Part shown: in pieces, positions 35,222 through 45,500 of the stretch
Numbering within the stretch: position 1 is the first letter of the stretch
Layout of the letters: each line of letters begins with the position of its first letter
From: JBGLNJ01 sp041300525
GTDB lineage: Bacteria; Chloroflexota; Anaerolineae; Fen-1058
NCBI GenBank assembly: GCA_041300525.1
Contig: JBGLNJ010000001.1
Location: 5,137,287-5,201,286, forward strand
DNA length: 64,000 nucleotides
Direction: 5' to 3'
The notes under the pieces: generated by a model
The model's database searches: none
What the model was told of the DNA's origin: nothing
Seen by the model: the letters and a program-made list of their open reading frames with translations, nothing else
Position numbers and translations under genes: made by a program

Positions 35222-36667
35222 TCACGCTCCTCGCACCTGGATGTTGCGGAACCGCGCGGGCGCTGCGCCGTGGCCGGTGTGCGCCACCTGCCCTGGCTGG
35301 CCCTTGCCGCAGTTCGGCGTTCCCCACACAACCCACTGATCGCGGTTGCACACGGCATCGCAATTGCCCCAAAACTCGGGCGTGATGCCGGTATAAATTG
35401 CGTTCTTGAGCAGCCGATCCTTGCGGAGCGTGCCGCTCTTGATTTCGTACGCGACCTCGGTGCCGAACTGGAAGTTGAGCCGCCGGTCGTCAATGGACCA
35501 CGAGCGGTTCATATCCATGTAGATGCCTTCGTCCGTGTCGGCGATGAGGTCTTCCAGCGTCCATGTCCCCGGCTCCAAGCTCACGTTGATCATGCGGACG
35601 ATGGGCATGCGGTTCCAGCCGGAAGCGCGCATACAGGCGTTGGAAGTCTTGCCGATCTTGCGCGCCGTCTCGCGCGACATCAGGTAGCCCATAAAGATGC
35701 CCTCGCGCACGATGGGCGTGCTCTGCGCGGGCACGCCTTCGTCGTCCCAACCGAACGTGCCCAACCCACCGGGTGTGATCGAATCCGCCGTAAAGTTGAC
35801 CACCGGCGAGCCATAGCGGAACGCGCCAAGTTTGTCCGTCGTCAGGAAAGACGTGCCCGCAAACGAGGCCTCGCTGCCGAACACGCGATCCAACTCGATG
35901 GGATGCCCGCACGACTCGTGGATTTGCAGCGCCAACTGCGGCCCGCCGAGGATGATAGTCGTCACGCCGGTGGGGCACTTGTCGGCGTGGAGCAGCGCAG
36001 CGGCTTCTGCGCCCACGCGTTCGGCGTTGCCGGGCAAGTCCATCTCTTCGATGAACTCGTAGCCGCGCGTCATCTGGTGGCGGCCAAACGCGTTAGGATA
36101 AGAGCGCACCTGCACTTCGCCGTCGCCCACGGCGGTCGCGTCGAGGCCGCAGCCGGACTCGACGATTTCCTGTTCGACCCAACTGCCCTCGGTGCTGGCG
36201 AATGTCTTGCGCTCGCGGATGTACACCATCCCGCCATGCGCCACTTTGACGCCGGCGGCCTGGCGCATCAGCCCATCGGCTTTGAGCAGTGTTTCGATTT
36301 TGCGCTCCAGCGGCACGGTGAACGGATCGGTTGTAATGGGTGTGGTGTATTCGCCTCGACTCACGACCGGCGAGCCAATGTCCACATCCTCCGTCTTGAA
36401 CAACGCCGATGCTTTGGCGATGCTGACGGCCAACGCCGCGACACGTTCGGCCTCAGAAATAGTCATCACGGCGGACGAAGCAAAGCCCCACGCGCCGTCG
36501 GCGATGACGCGCACGCCAAAGCCTTGGTCTTCGCTGTGGCCCAATGCTTCGACGATGCCGTTCTTGACGCTGATGGACTCGTCTTCGCGGCGGACGACCC
36601 GCACATCGGCATAGGTCGCGCCTATGAGTTGCGCGACGTTCAATGCGCGCTCGATCAATTCTTTCAA
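35222..36667 (-). CDS. tldD: metalloprotease TldD
   Basis: A 481-residue TldD with its zinc motif HESCGH in the segment ALQIHESCGHPIELDR, plus ASGWNRMPIVRM and the terminal NCGKGQPGQ region. The start is TTG 36667 because AAAGGAG precedes it by 8 bases. It forms a heterodimer with TldE, encoded next. A TGGTACAAT extended -10 sits about 50 bases upstream. Intact. Confidence 0.9.
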   Translation of the reverse strand: MKELIERALNVAQLIGATYADVRVVRREDESISVKNGIVEALGHSEDQGFGVRVIADGAWGFASSAVMTISEAERVAALAVSIAKASALFKTEDVDIGSPVVSRGEYTTPITTDPFTVPLERKIETLLKADGLMRQAAGVKVAHGGMVYIRERKTFASTEGSWVEQEIVESGCGLDATAVGDGEVQVRSYPNAFGRHQMTRGYEFIEEMDLPGNAERVGAEAAALLHADKCPTGVTTIILGGPQLALQIHESCGHPIELDRVFGSEASFAGTSFLTTDKLGAFRYGSPVVNFTADSITPGGLGTFGWDDEGVPAQSTPIVREGIFMGYLMSRETARKIGKTSNACMRASGWNRMPIVRMINVSLEPGTWTLEDLIADTDEGIYMDMNRSWSIDDRRLNFQFGTEVAYEIKSGTLRKDRLLKNAIYTGITPEFWGNCDAVCNRDQWVVWGTPNCGKGQPGQVAHTGHGAAPARFRNIQVRGA

Positions 36668-36974
36668 GGGGCATCTCCTTTCTTGCAGTCTTGGATAATC
36701 GCTCGTTTCCTATTGTACCACAAAGACACCCAGCCACGAATCAAATCTCGGCGCAGTCTGGCTTAGGAGTCGGAAAGAAATAATTGTTCCAAGTTGGCGA
36801 CCGAGGTCGCGCCTTGTGGGCTTGTAGCCGGGCCGCTTCGCGTCTGCATGGACGCAAGCTCGTCCGCGAAGGCGGACGACCAGCCGCAGGCTCATTAGGC
36901 GCGGTTTCAACCGCCAGCGATGGGCCGGCGATGGCATCGAGGTCGAGATTGTCAGCAAGCGTCACCTTTCCGAT
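36668..36974. other. intergenic region between tldD and the NACHT gene
   Basis: Contains the probable tldD promoter element (TGGTACAAT, minus, near 36715). The reading frame of the NACHT protein stays open upstream to about 36860 (reading DGIEVEIVSKRHLSDVD), so part of this region may be its missing 5' end or a joint. CpG-rich words such as GCGGTTTCAACCGC form small hairpins. Confidence 0.4.
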
Positions 36975-39425
36975 GTGGACCTTGAGGATGTCCACGCGCC
37001 CCTTGCGGTCCGGCCTATCAACGAGGACTTGCCGGTCGAATTGGAGCGGGTCTATATCAGCTTGTCGTTGACGGGCAAGGAACCCTCACAAACCAAAGAC
37101 GTCGAACGCATGGCAACTCGCGCGCGCCCCTCTCTCTGGCCGTGGAGGCGGCCCGCGCCTCCGCCGCCCGTGAGCGACCTGGCGCAGGCTTTGGACGCGC
37201 ATCCCCGGCTGGTGATTCTGGGCGATCCGGGCTCGGGCAAGAGCACGCTCTTGCGTTACCTGGCGATCACGGCCGTCCGCGCCCGGCGCGGGGAGAAGGA
37301 AGACAAGCAACCCATCATGCTGCGCCGCCTGGGGCGCGCCGACCGCCCTTTTCCAATTTTCGTTTACTTGAACAAGCATCGCGACGTGACCACCTGGCCG
37401 AAAGAACAGGGGCTGCGCCAGGCGATAGAAAAATCATTGCCGCAAGACTTGCAGAACATTCTGCCGCCCGACTTTTTCCAGCGGCGGATGGAGCAGGGCA
37501 ACTGCTGGGTGCTGCTGGATGGCTTTGACGAAATGGCGACCAAGGACGCGCGCCGGGCCATGGCGCAAAAGGTGGGCGAACTGGCGAACCTGTGCCAGCC
37601 GGCCGACGAGCAAGCCACTCGTTCAAAACGCTGCAATCGCTTTGTCGTCACCTGCCGCATCCTGGGCTATGACGAGCAGCTCAAAGGCTATGGCTTTGCC
37701 GAGCGCACCTTGCAAGAGCTGGGGCCGGGGCAGATCGCCGCGCTGGTGCGCAAACGCTATCGCATCCTGGCCGAAATCGGCGGCTCGGCCGGCCTGGACA
37801 AGCGCATCGCCGATAACGCCGCGCGGGCCGAGTTGCTCCTGCGCGAATTAAAAGACCATCCCGGCCTCAAGCGGCTGATCCCCAATCCTCTGCTGCTTTC
37901 GATCATCGTGCTGGTACATTCCGTGAGCGAACTGCCGGAGCAGCGCGAAATGCTGTACCGCGAGTGCGTCGAAATCATGGTCAACCGCTGGCGCGTGACC
38001 GAGGACATGGACATCAATCTGACGGACAAGCAAAAAGTCACGCTCCTGGCCGCCATCGCGCTCGAAATGCACCGCCAGTCTCACCGCGAGACGCTCCCCC
38101 GCCCGGAAGTGGAAAAACTGGTGGCCGCCAAGCTGGCCGACATCCGGGGCCACGACGCGCGCGGCGACTATGCCAAGCAAGCCTCCCAATTGCTGGAATG
38201 GACGGAAGAGCAACATGGCTTGTTGACCGAAAAAGGCACCGAGCGCGGACAGCGCGTCGTCAGCTTTTCGCACCTGACGTTTCAAGAATACCTGGCTGCC
38301 CGCGCCATCAGCGAAGATAGCGCGCAGTGGCCGCTGCTCCAGCAAGCCCTGTTTGACGATTGGTGGCGCGAGACGTTGCTGCTCTATGTGGGCATGAGCA
38401 AAGATAACGCCGACCGCGTGTTGGGCGCGCTCCTGTCGCCCCTGTCCTGGCCGTCGTTGCGGCTGGCCGGGCGCTGCCTGGCGGAAAATCCGCCCGAGGT
38501 CAAGCCCGAGTTGCGCCGCAAGACGCTCGACGGCTTACGCACGGCGCTGGCCAAAGCCGACGACCCAGCCGTCTTGACCGACGCCGCCGAGGCATTGGCG
38601 TTGCAGGGCGAAGGCCACGTGACCTTTTTGGTGGAACAATTGCAAAGCGGGCCGCCGCCCCAGGCCCAGGCTGTGGCGCGCGCGTTGGGCCGCCTGGACG
38701 AGCGGTTGGTCTCGCGCTATAAGGTTAAAGAGACACTGGTCAGCGCAACAAAAAGCCACGCCGAGTTCAACGTGCGCCGGGCCGCCGCCGAATCGCTAGG
38801 CGTGTTGGGCGACCCGCGCTTGGGCGCGTGGGTCAAGATTCCGGGCGGCGAGTTTAGCATGGGCACAAGCGACGCCGAGATTGCCGATCTGATCCAACGA
38901 TACCCATGGGCCAAAGAGTGGCAAGAGAAAGAATACTTCAACGACGAAAAGCCGCAACACACGGTGAACGTGCCCATGTTCCACATGGCTACCTATCCGG
39001 TCACGAACGCGGAATATAAAACATTCGTAGACGATATGGGACACGCGCCGCCCCAACACTGGCCCGAGGGCGCGCCGCCCACAAACAAGCTCAACCACCC
39101 TGTCGTCTATGTGACGTGGCATGACGCCATGGCCTATTGCGCCTGGCTGACTGAACGGATGCAAAAGTCAGGTGAGATTTCGGCGCAGACTTGCGCGCGT
39201 TTGCCCACCGAAGCCGAATGGGAAAAAGCCGCGCGAAGGATCAAAGGTTACCAGTGGCCCTGGGGCAACGAGTGGGACGAGCACAAGGCCAACACGAGCG
39301 AAGGCGGCCCCAACGAGACGACGCCTGTGGGCATTTACCCGGCTGGCGCTTCGCTTTATGGCATCATGGATATGGCTGGCAACGTTTGGGAATGGTGCCA
39401 TAGCCTTTACAAGTCGTATCCTTAC
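36975..39425 (+). CDS. NACHT NTPase - HEAT-like repeats - FGE-sulfatase domain protein, 3' truncated
   Basis: Residues 75-190 are a NACHT module: Walker A LGDPGSGKST (83-91), Walker B CWVLLDGFDEM (177-187), and TCRILGYDE as sensor 1. A winged/helical part ends in SFSHLTFQEYLAARAI, typical of STAND NTPases. About 480-610 are HEAT-like helices (AAEALALQGEGH). From 617 an FGE/SUMF1-type domain starts (WVKIPGGEFSMG), with RLPTEAEWEKAAR and NVWEWCHSLY. The last 60-70 residues of that domain are lost at about 39425. Such fusions are immune-like NTPases suspected in phage defence. GTG 36975 is uncertain because the frame is open upstream. Confidence 0.8.
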
Positions 39426-39615
39426 CAGGTGAGTGACGGTTCCGATAATTGCTGTAGAGCCATGGTGACTTACCTCATCAGTCGTTTTGGCTCTATCATA
39501 CACGCTTTTGGAATAATTTATTTTTTCCATGTCCCTTACGACGGTTGCTGCCGCACCATCCAGCCAACGTTGTCCAAGCTCCCGGATGGGCGCGAACAAA
39601 AGGAGTGCGTACCTC

Positions 39616-41956
39616 ATGGGTCAAAATCTCCCCCTTAGAACCTCCGGTCGCGGCGGCCTCGTGGTCATCGCCCTGGTCGTCGTCATCGTCGCGCTCGTGA
39701 TTATCGGGCTGATTCTCCCCCCGGTGGCTCTGCTTTCCCGGCTGGGACTGGGGAGCGGCGGATGCAAGACGCTGTCGGCCAAGACCCCCTCGCTCGATCA
39801 TCCCGACGGGCTGACCGTCGCTCTCGATCCCGCTGCCCAGGGCACGCTGGCCATCAAGCTTGCCAGCATCCCCGAAGCCAAAGTCGAAACGGCCAGCGCC
39901 GACGTCAAGGCCGCGCTCAAAGCGATGCCCAGGGGCTACCGCGCTAAAGGGCCATTGTTCCAGATCAACGCCTGCGGCACGCGCGCCGTGCCGACGACAT
40001 TGACCGTCTTTATTCCCGATGGCGCTGAACCGTGGGAGACGCTCGATTTGCTGGCATGGGACGGCAAAACGTGGCAATGGGTGGGCGGCCACCTGGACGC
40101 CGATAACGGTGTCCTCGTCACGCGCGTAGGCCAAGTGCCGCAAAACGTCATCGTGGCGCAAACCACGACCACGTCGGCCGTTGTCGCTTCCGACCTGCCC
40201 GCCAGCGGGAACGTCGCCGCCGAGGGCGCACCGCTGGCGACGATACTCTTTGTGCCGGGCCTGCTGCCAGCGGACGATGGCGGCATCAACGGCGACCCGG
40301 AGGCGCTGCCTCGCCCGCCTCAAGACGTGACCGCCGCGCTGTATCCCTCGCTCCGCAACTGGACCAAGCCGGGACGCGCCAACGCCGGGTTGGTCAGCGA
40401 CATGATCGCCGATGCCAAGCTGCGCGCCACGCACGTCAAAGCCCTCACCGCGCTGGTCAAGTCGCGCTACGCGGGCGTGCAGATTGATTATCGAGGGCTG
40501 GGCCAAGACGACCGCGCGGCCTTTAGCGATTTGATCACACAACTGGGCGATTCGCTCCACAAGGTCAACAAGAAACTGGTCGTCGTCGTTCCCGCGCCTC
40601 AACCGAACGATGACGGGACATGGGACGTGCAAGGTTACGATTGGCACACTATCGGCGCGGCCGCCGACGTCGTGCAGATGGACTTGCCGGTTGACCCGGC
40701 GGCCTACGGCAAAAGCTCCGCCGAGGCGCTCGTGCGCTGGGCGACAGGCGAGACGAGCCGCTATAAACTTTATCTCGGTCTCACTTCGCTCAGTGTAGAT
40801 CAAGCCGGGACGGACCTGGCGTACCTGCCGCTCGACCAGGCGCTCAAGCCGTTCGGCAGCGTCAAAGGGCCGGATGGGACAATCACGCCGGGCACGGCTG
40901 TTTCGGTGACGCTGTCCGGCAGCGCGCAAGACGTGACGTTCGACCCGGCGACGAAAGCCTATCGTCTCACCTATACCGCCAACAATCAAGCGCACACCGT
41001 CATTCTGGGCAGCGGCAGTTCGCTGGCTGCCCCGTTGGGCTGGGCGCTGCGATACCGTTTGCGCGGCGTGGCGATTCGCGGGCTGTTGGACGCCGGGAAT
41101 GATCCTGCCGTGTTTGGCGTTGTGCAGGAATATGCGGCGCAAACCCCGCCGCCCGATATCCAAGCGATGCGAGTCACCTGGACGGTGCAAGGGACTCCCG
41201 CCGCCACCTCGCCGCTGACGCGCACGGAACTCGTGTGGACTGCGCCGAACGCCCCCGGCACATTTTCAATCGCCGCCGCGATTGCGGGCATCTCGCGCGG
41301 GCAAGCTACGCTGACGGTGGGCGCGAGCGTGGCAACTCCCTCGCCGGCGATCACCGCTACCACGACGCCAACGACGACCTCGCCCGTCGCCGGTGGAACG
41401 GATTGCCAGCCCACGGCCAAGTACATCGCCGATGTCACCGTGCCGGACAATTCCAAATTTGATAAAGGCGCGGCTTTCGTCAAGACCTGGCGCGTCAAAA
41501 ATTCGGACACGTGCGATTGGCCGGCGGATACCGTGTTGGCCTTTGCCTCTGGGGACAAGATGGGCGCACCGGACACGGTCGCCGTCGGCGTGGTCAAAAC
41601 CGGCGAGACCAAAGACATCTCGGTGAACATGACAGCGCCCAACCAAGACAAGGCCAATGTGGCCGGCAAATGGCAAATCAAGAGCGGCAACAAGACGTTC
41701 GCCGGTGATCCTTTGACGGTCGTGATCGTCTCCGGCAATCCAACCACAGCGACCCCGCCGCCGGCCACCGCGCAACCGCAGCCACCCTCCGCCGGCCCCG
41801 TCGCGCCGCCTTCGAGTGGCCCGACGCTATACGGCGTCCAGGCTCACTGGGGCGCTTTGTGGAATGATGAAGAACGCCTGGCTCAGACGGCCTCTCGAAT
41901 CACCGATCTGGGGATGGATTGGACCAAGTTGCAAGTCCGTTGGGGCTCCGAAGATC
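39616..41956 (+). CDS. membrane-anchored protein with GH18-like and NBR1-like domains, 3' truncated
   Basis: ATG 39616 follows AAAAGGAG. A membrane anchor (LVVIALVVVIVALVIIGLI) is followed by a beta domain, a GH18-like barrel with VQIDYRGL and VVVVPAPQP, an Ig-like segment, a Thr/Pro linker, an NBR1 next-to-BRCA1-like domain at about 595-700 (KTWRVKNSDTCDWP), a Pro-rich linker and the first strand of another glycosidase barrel (LYGVQAHWGALW). Coding stops making sense at 41956, where trpB2 begins. Probably an outer-face carbohydrate-binding or hydrolysing protein. The DxDxE catalytic set of GH18 is not obvious. Confidence 0.65.
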
Positions 41957-42091
41957 TTTAACGCCAGCGGCCACGGCGACTTTGACATGGGCGCCTACGA
42001 CGCCTACATGCGCCGCAACCTGCCCGATTACGAGCTGGAAAGGGAGACCATCGAACGGTCCTTGCAGGACCTGCCCCAGATTCCGGCCTGA
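41957..42091 (+). pseudogene. TrpB2-type tryptophan synthase beta, C-terminal fragment
   Basis: NASGHGDFDMGAYDAYM is the conserved C-terminal segment of the TrpB-like PLP enzymes (TrpB2), followed by a short tail ending ERSLQDLPQIPA. Only about 45 residues remain, in another frame than the glycosidase gene it follows. Confidence 0.65.
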
Positions 42092-42108
42092 CGTCAGGTC
42101 AAGTAAGT

Positions 42109-42144
42109 GGGCCTGGCGGGTTTTGGGTGAAACCTGCCAGGCCC
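42109..42144 (+). terminator. 15-bp hairpin after trpB2 fragment
   Basis: GGGCCTGGCGGGTTT, six-base loop, AAACCTGCCAGGCCC; one G-T wobble in the stem. Lies 17 bases after the stop codon. The T-run is short, so termination strength is uncertain. Confidence 0.55.
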
Positions 42145-42177
42145 CCAGTTCTTGATCAGAAGGCCAGGGCGGCGTTT

Positions 42178-42233
42178 GTAGTGCGCACGTGAGCGCGGGG
42201 GGAGCACAGGAAGCGCGATGAATCGCGCACTAC
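42178..42233. repeat. inverted repeat GTAGTGCGC family
   Basis: GTAGTGCGC (42178-42186) pairs with GCGCACTAC (42225-42233); an inner perfect stem GCGCGAT-GA-ATCGCGC lies at 42213-42228. Non-coding. Confidence 0.6.
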
Positions 42234-42252
42234 GAACGGGGACGGGGGGACG

Positions 42253-43089
42253 TTAGGGTCCGGCGGCGGGCAAGGTGAAGGCAAAGGTGCTGCCCCGGCC
42301 CGGCTCGCTTTCCACGCGGAGCTCGCCCCCGTGGAGGGCGACCAGGTGGCGGGTGATGGCAAGCCCCAGGCCGTTGCCCGGCTGCCGCTGCACCAGCTCG
42401 TGCTCGGCGCGAAAGAACTTTTCCCCGAGGTGAATCAGATCCTCGGGCGAGAGGCCAATGCCCGAGTCGACGACGCGGACCCAGACGTGACCGGCAGGGC
42501 CATCGCCTTCCTGCTCACCGGCGACGAGCCGTACGTGGCCGCCCTCTGGCGTGTAGCGGCAGGCATTGCGCACCAGGTGGGCCAGGATCTGGACCAGGCG
42601 ATCCCGGTCGCCCAGGACAGGGGGCAGATCGTCCGGGACGTCGATCTCGACGGTGTGGTGCCGGGCTTCCAGCTCGGCGCGGTTGTTGACCACCGTTTCG
42701 TAGAGGATCTCTTTCAGGCTGACGGGCGCCAGGTTCAGCCGGGTCCGGCCAGCCTCCAGCCTGCATACCTCCAGGAGATCGTTGATCAGCTTGCCCATGC
42801 GCTCCACGTTGGCGTCGATGACGTCCACGAACTGGCGCTGGGTCGGCGTCAACTCGCCGCCGAGGCCCAAGATCAACATCTTGGAATAGCCCTGCATGGC
42901 GGTCATGGGCTGCTTGAGCTCGTGGGCCACAAAGTCGACGAATTCGCCCGTCGCCATTTCCGCCTGGCGCAGGTCTTCCCGGAGCCGCTGGTTCTCGATT
43001 GCCAGGCTCTCCAGCCCATCCGGCGGGCCTTTGCCTGTCGACGATCCCTCGAATTCGTCCCCTTGGGCCATGCCTTTGCTCGCTGCCAT
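42253..43089 (-). CDS. sensor histidine kinase
   Basis: A 279-residue soluble kinase without membrane segments. A short coiled coil (NQRLREDLRQAEMATG) precedes the H-box FVAHELKQPMTAMQGY (His56), N-box RNACRYTPEGG, G1 VVDSGIGLSPEDL and G2 GNGLGLAITRH. It autophosphorylates and passes phosphate to an unseen regulator. ATG 43089 is chosen because the -10 box at 43100-43105 would lie inside the longer frame; the mRNA is nearly leaderless. Confidence 0.85.
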   Translation of the reverse strand: MAASKGMAQGDEFEGSSTGKGPPDGLESLAIENQRLREDLRQAEMATGEFVDFVAHELKQPMTAMQGYSKMLILGLGGELTPTQRQFVDVIDANVERMGKLINDLLEVCRLEAGRTRLNLAPVSLKEILYETVVNNRAELEARHHTVEIDVPDDLPPVLGDRDRLVQILAHLVRNACRYTPEGGHVRLVAGEQEGDGPAGHVWVRVVDSGIGLSPEDLIHLGEKFFRAEHELVQRQPGNGLGLAITRHLVALHGGELRVESEPGRGSTFAFTLPAAGP

Positions 43090-43099
43090 CGATGACCCG

Positions 43100-43128
43100 A
43101 GTGTATCACAACGACAGGTGAGTGTCAA
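43100..43128 (-). promoter_or_regulatory. promoter of the histidine kinase gene
   Basis: TTGACA (43123-43128), 17 bases, TACACT (43100-43105). Predicted start about four bases before ATG 43089. The IS630 copy lies just upstream. Confidence 0.7.
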
Positions 43129-43144
43129 GAGCCCAAAAGGACTA

Positions 43145-44346
43145 GTAGTCCGTCAAACATCGATTGATGGGTAGAGGCGCTTGAGCTTGATGCGAGCATC
43201 GGCTGTTGTGAACCGCCAATTGATCGTCGCAGCGTCGCTGTTGCGCTTTGCCGCCCATGCCGCTGTTTCTCGGATAAGCGTTTCTTTGTCCGGGATGCAG
43301 CGGTCCAGACATTGCCGGTTGAGCACGCTCAACTCGATCTCGGCCATGTTGAGCCAGCTTCCGTGCTTGGGTGTCCAATGAAACTCAAGTCGATCCAAGA
43401 TGCGTTTTGCCTCGGCTGGGGCAAACACTTCGTACAACGCGGATGGTGCATGGGTGTTCAGATGGTCCTGCACCACCTTGATTCGCGGCGCATCCGGGAA
43501 GTGAACATCTACCAACTCGCGCATGCACTCGGCCCAATCGGCTTTGGTGCGCCGATCGGTGATCTTTACCTCCCGCCAGTTCTGCAGCGGAGCAAAGAAC
43601 ATGAACATGTTGGCCACTCCTTCCCGGCGATACTCGTGGTCATAGCACTGCGGCTTGCCAGGCTTGAGTGGCAGCGGCTGGCGTGTCTCGCTCACCAGTT
43701 GCTCCGGGCTTTCGTCAAAGCAGACCAACGGCACCCTGGGATCCTCGGGCTGGGTGTAGACATCCAACACGTCTTCCATGTGATAGACAAACTCGGCGTT
43801 GGCTTTGGGGGGAATGCACCACTCCTCCTTCAGCCACGGCTTGAGTTCGTTATCTTGTAGCACGCGACGGATGGTTTCATGCGATACAGTATCGACAATA
43901 TTCAGTTCCACCACCTTGTCGGCCAACAAGCGCATGCTCCAATGCCCATACCCGTCGGGCGGCGAGCTGCAGACCAGGGCAACGAGTCGCGCTTCCTGTT
44001 CGCCGTCGAGCTTGCGATAGTACTGTCGCTTGGGCGGGTGGGGCTTCAGCGCCGCATCCAACCCTTCGAGTACGAATCGCTGGCGAGTCCGTTCAATTGT
44101 GCTACGGCCCACGTCCAGCGCAGTAGCAATCGCCGCATCCCGCCAGCCCTGATCGGCTTTCAGGAGAATCCGAGCCCTGGTCATCTTTCGTGCTCGTTCT
44201 GTTCCGGAGTGAATCATGGTCTGCAGCATCTCACGTTCTTCAGCAGTCAAAGTGACAATGTATCGCTTCTTGGCCATGCCTGTCCCTTTTTGAGAGACAG
44301 GATACCGCTGTTCGGTCTATACATCAAATCATGTTTGACGGACTAC
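43145..44346 (-). mobile_element. IS630-family insertion sequence
   Basis: Perfect terminal repeats GTAGTCCGTCAAACAT at both ends (1202 bp in total), flanked by TA at 43143-43144 and 44347-44348, the expected IS630/Tc1 target duplication. ACTAGTAGTCC is shared just outside. One transposase gene fills it. It sits between the histidine kinase promoter and a sufB/intein fragment. Confidence 0.85.
43153..44277 (-). CDS. IS630-family transposase
   Basis: A 374-residue transposase with an N-terminal HTH (TERARKMTRARILLKADQGW, IATALDVGRSTIERTR) and a DDE catalytic core: LVCFDES, VVQDHLNTH and SWLNMAEIELS. Full length and undamaged, so the copy may be active. Moves DNA by cut and paste into TA. Confidence 0.9.
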   Translation of the reverse strand: MAKKRYIVTLTAEEREMLQTMIHSGTERARKMTRARILLKADQGWRDAAIATALDVGRSTIERTRQRFVLEGLDAALKPHPPKRQYYRKLDGEQEARLVALVCSSPPDGYGHWSMRLLADKVVELNIVDTVSHETIRRVLQDNELKPWLKEEWCIPPKANAEFVYHMEDVLDVYTQPEDPRVPLVCFDESPEQLVSETRQPLPLKPGKPQCYDHEYRREGVANMFMFFAPLQNWREVKITDRRTKADWAECMRELVDVHFPDAPRIKVVQDHLNTHAPSALYEVFAPAEAKRILDRLEFHWTPKHGSWLNMAEIELSVLNRQCLDRCIPDKETLIRETAAWAAKRNSDAATINWRFTTADARIKLKRLYPSIDV

Positions 44347-44349
44347 TAG

Positions 44350-45500
44350 TTCCGTCCAGGTCTGCAGTTGACCCTGCACGGAGATTCCAGAGCACGCAAT
44401 GTTGGGAATAGGCAAGTCGTGATAGCCTCCAGCTTTCCAGGTCAACAGAGCCAGGGCAAAAGCTGGCGCGACCGTTTCGACCTCTCCGGTCTCGATGGCG
44501 CGAATGGGGGCGTACAGGTAGTGGTCATCCAGAACGAATGGAGAGCCGCTCGACCGGCCGGCCGGGGCCGGGCAACCGACCAATTCGCCGAATCGCTCGT
44601 TCCACGGCGACGAAATGACGACCGTGTATATTGGCCGGCGCGGTTCAGCGCGGTTCTGAACGTTGATCGAAGCGGCGATGCCTAGCCGCAACACAGCATC
44701 ACGAAAGGCATAGGCCAGGTTTCGAGAAATCGAGTTGAACCGGAACATGTTCTTTTCCGGGTCGTAGCTGCCATCGCCCCGCCATAGCCCCTGAACCAGG
44801 CCCGCCAGACATTCGGGCGCAGCATTGCGCACCCATTCCGGCACGCGCTTGTCATACGCCGTTGCGCCAAATTCCCGCGCGAATAATCTGGCCGCCTTGG
44901 TCAGACACAATACCAAAGTTTGTCCATGCTGACGCGGAGCATTTTCCAGCGGCGCTTTGCCAAAGTAGGTTTCTACGAGGGCCGCTACATCGGCCAGGTA
45001 GCCGCGTTCTTCCTCGTGAAAAGAGAACGTGAGATAGTGCTCGCCTTCGACATGTCCCTCGGCCAGGTAATAACCGATGAGCCGAAACAGGTCCGGCGTC
45101 AAATTCAAGCTAACCGGTTCCATCACCGGCGCATGTCGTCCACGCCCGACCGGCACATCGGTCGCATACGTGGCAGGCGCTTCTTCCGTCGGGCGCGGGA
45201 TAGGGATCGCCAGGTAATCGCCGGGCTTGACGTCGTCGGCCGTCAGCCATTCCGGCTCGAATTGCTCGTTGCGATTGTGAGCCTGCCGGCGGCGCACGAC
45301 GAGCAACGGATGTTCTGCCGTGACGTTCAAGACGCCGCTACTGTCGCCATAATAGCGAATGTGATACAACATTCCCCGGTAAGGGCGCTGCAGGGTTCGG
45401 TAGACCGGACGATAGCGCCCTCGGTGAGTCAGTACCTCATCGCCTTCCAGAATTTCCTCGATGCGCTTGTCCCCGTCGCGCGTTCGCACGCGCGCTCCCG
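44350..45500 (-). pseudogene. second SufB intein with LAGLIDADG endonuclease, broken at both ends
   Basis: The frame gives RVRTRDGDKRIEEILEGDEV (intein block A, but its initial Cys is missing), VTAEHPLLVVRRR (block B) and VKPGDYLAIPIP. Then a LAGLIDADG homing endonuclease follows: LFRLIGYYLAEGHVEG (residues about 134-149) and LAGLVQGLWRGDGSY (228-242). It ends HYLYAPIRAIETGEVET where the C-terminal splice block should follow. At about 44473 it turns into unrecognised sequence that runs into IS630. It is separated from the SufB extein by a frame change near 45500, so splicing is impossible here. Confidence 0.7.

Noticed and set aside
39496..41190. 564-codon minus-strand frame
   Set aside because: Overlaps the well-supported surface-protein gene on the other strand and contains no recognisable domain.
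44350..44473. C-terminal SufB or intein sequence beside IS630
   Set aside because: The frame reads LLTWKAGGYHDLPIPNIACS, which matches neither SufB nor an intein C-terminus; left unassigned.
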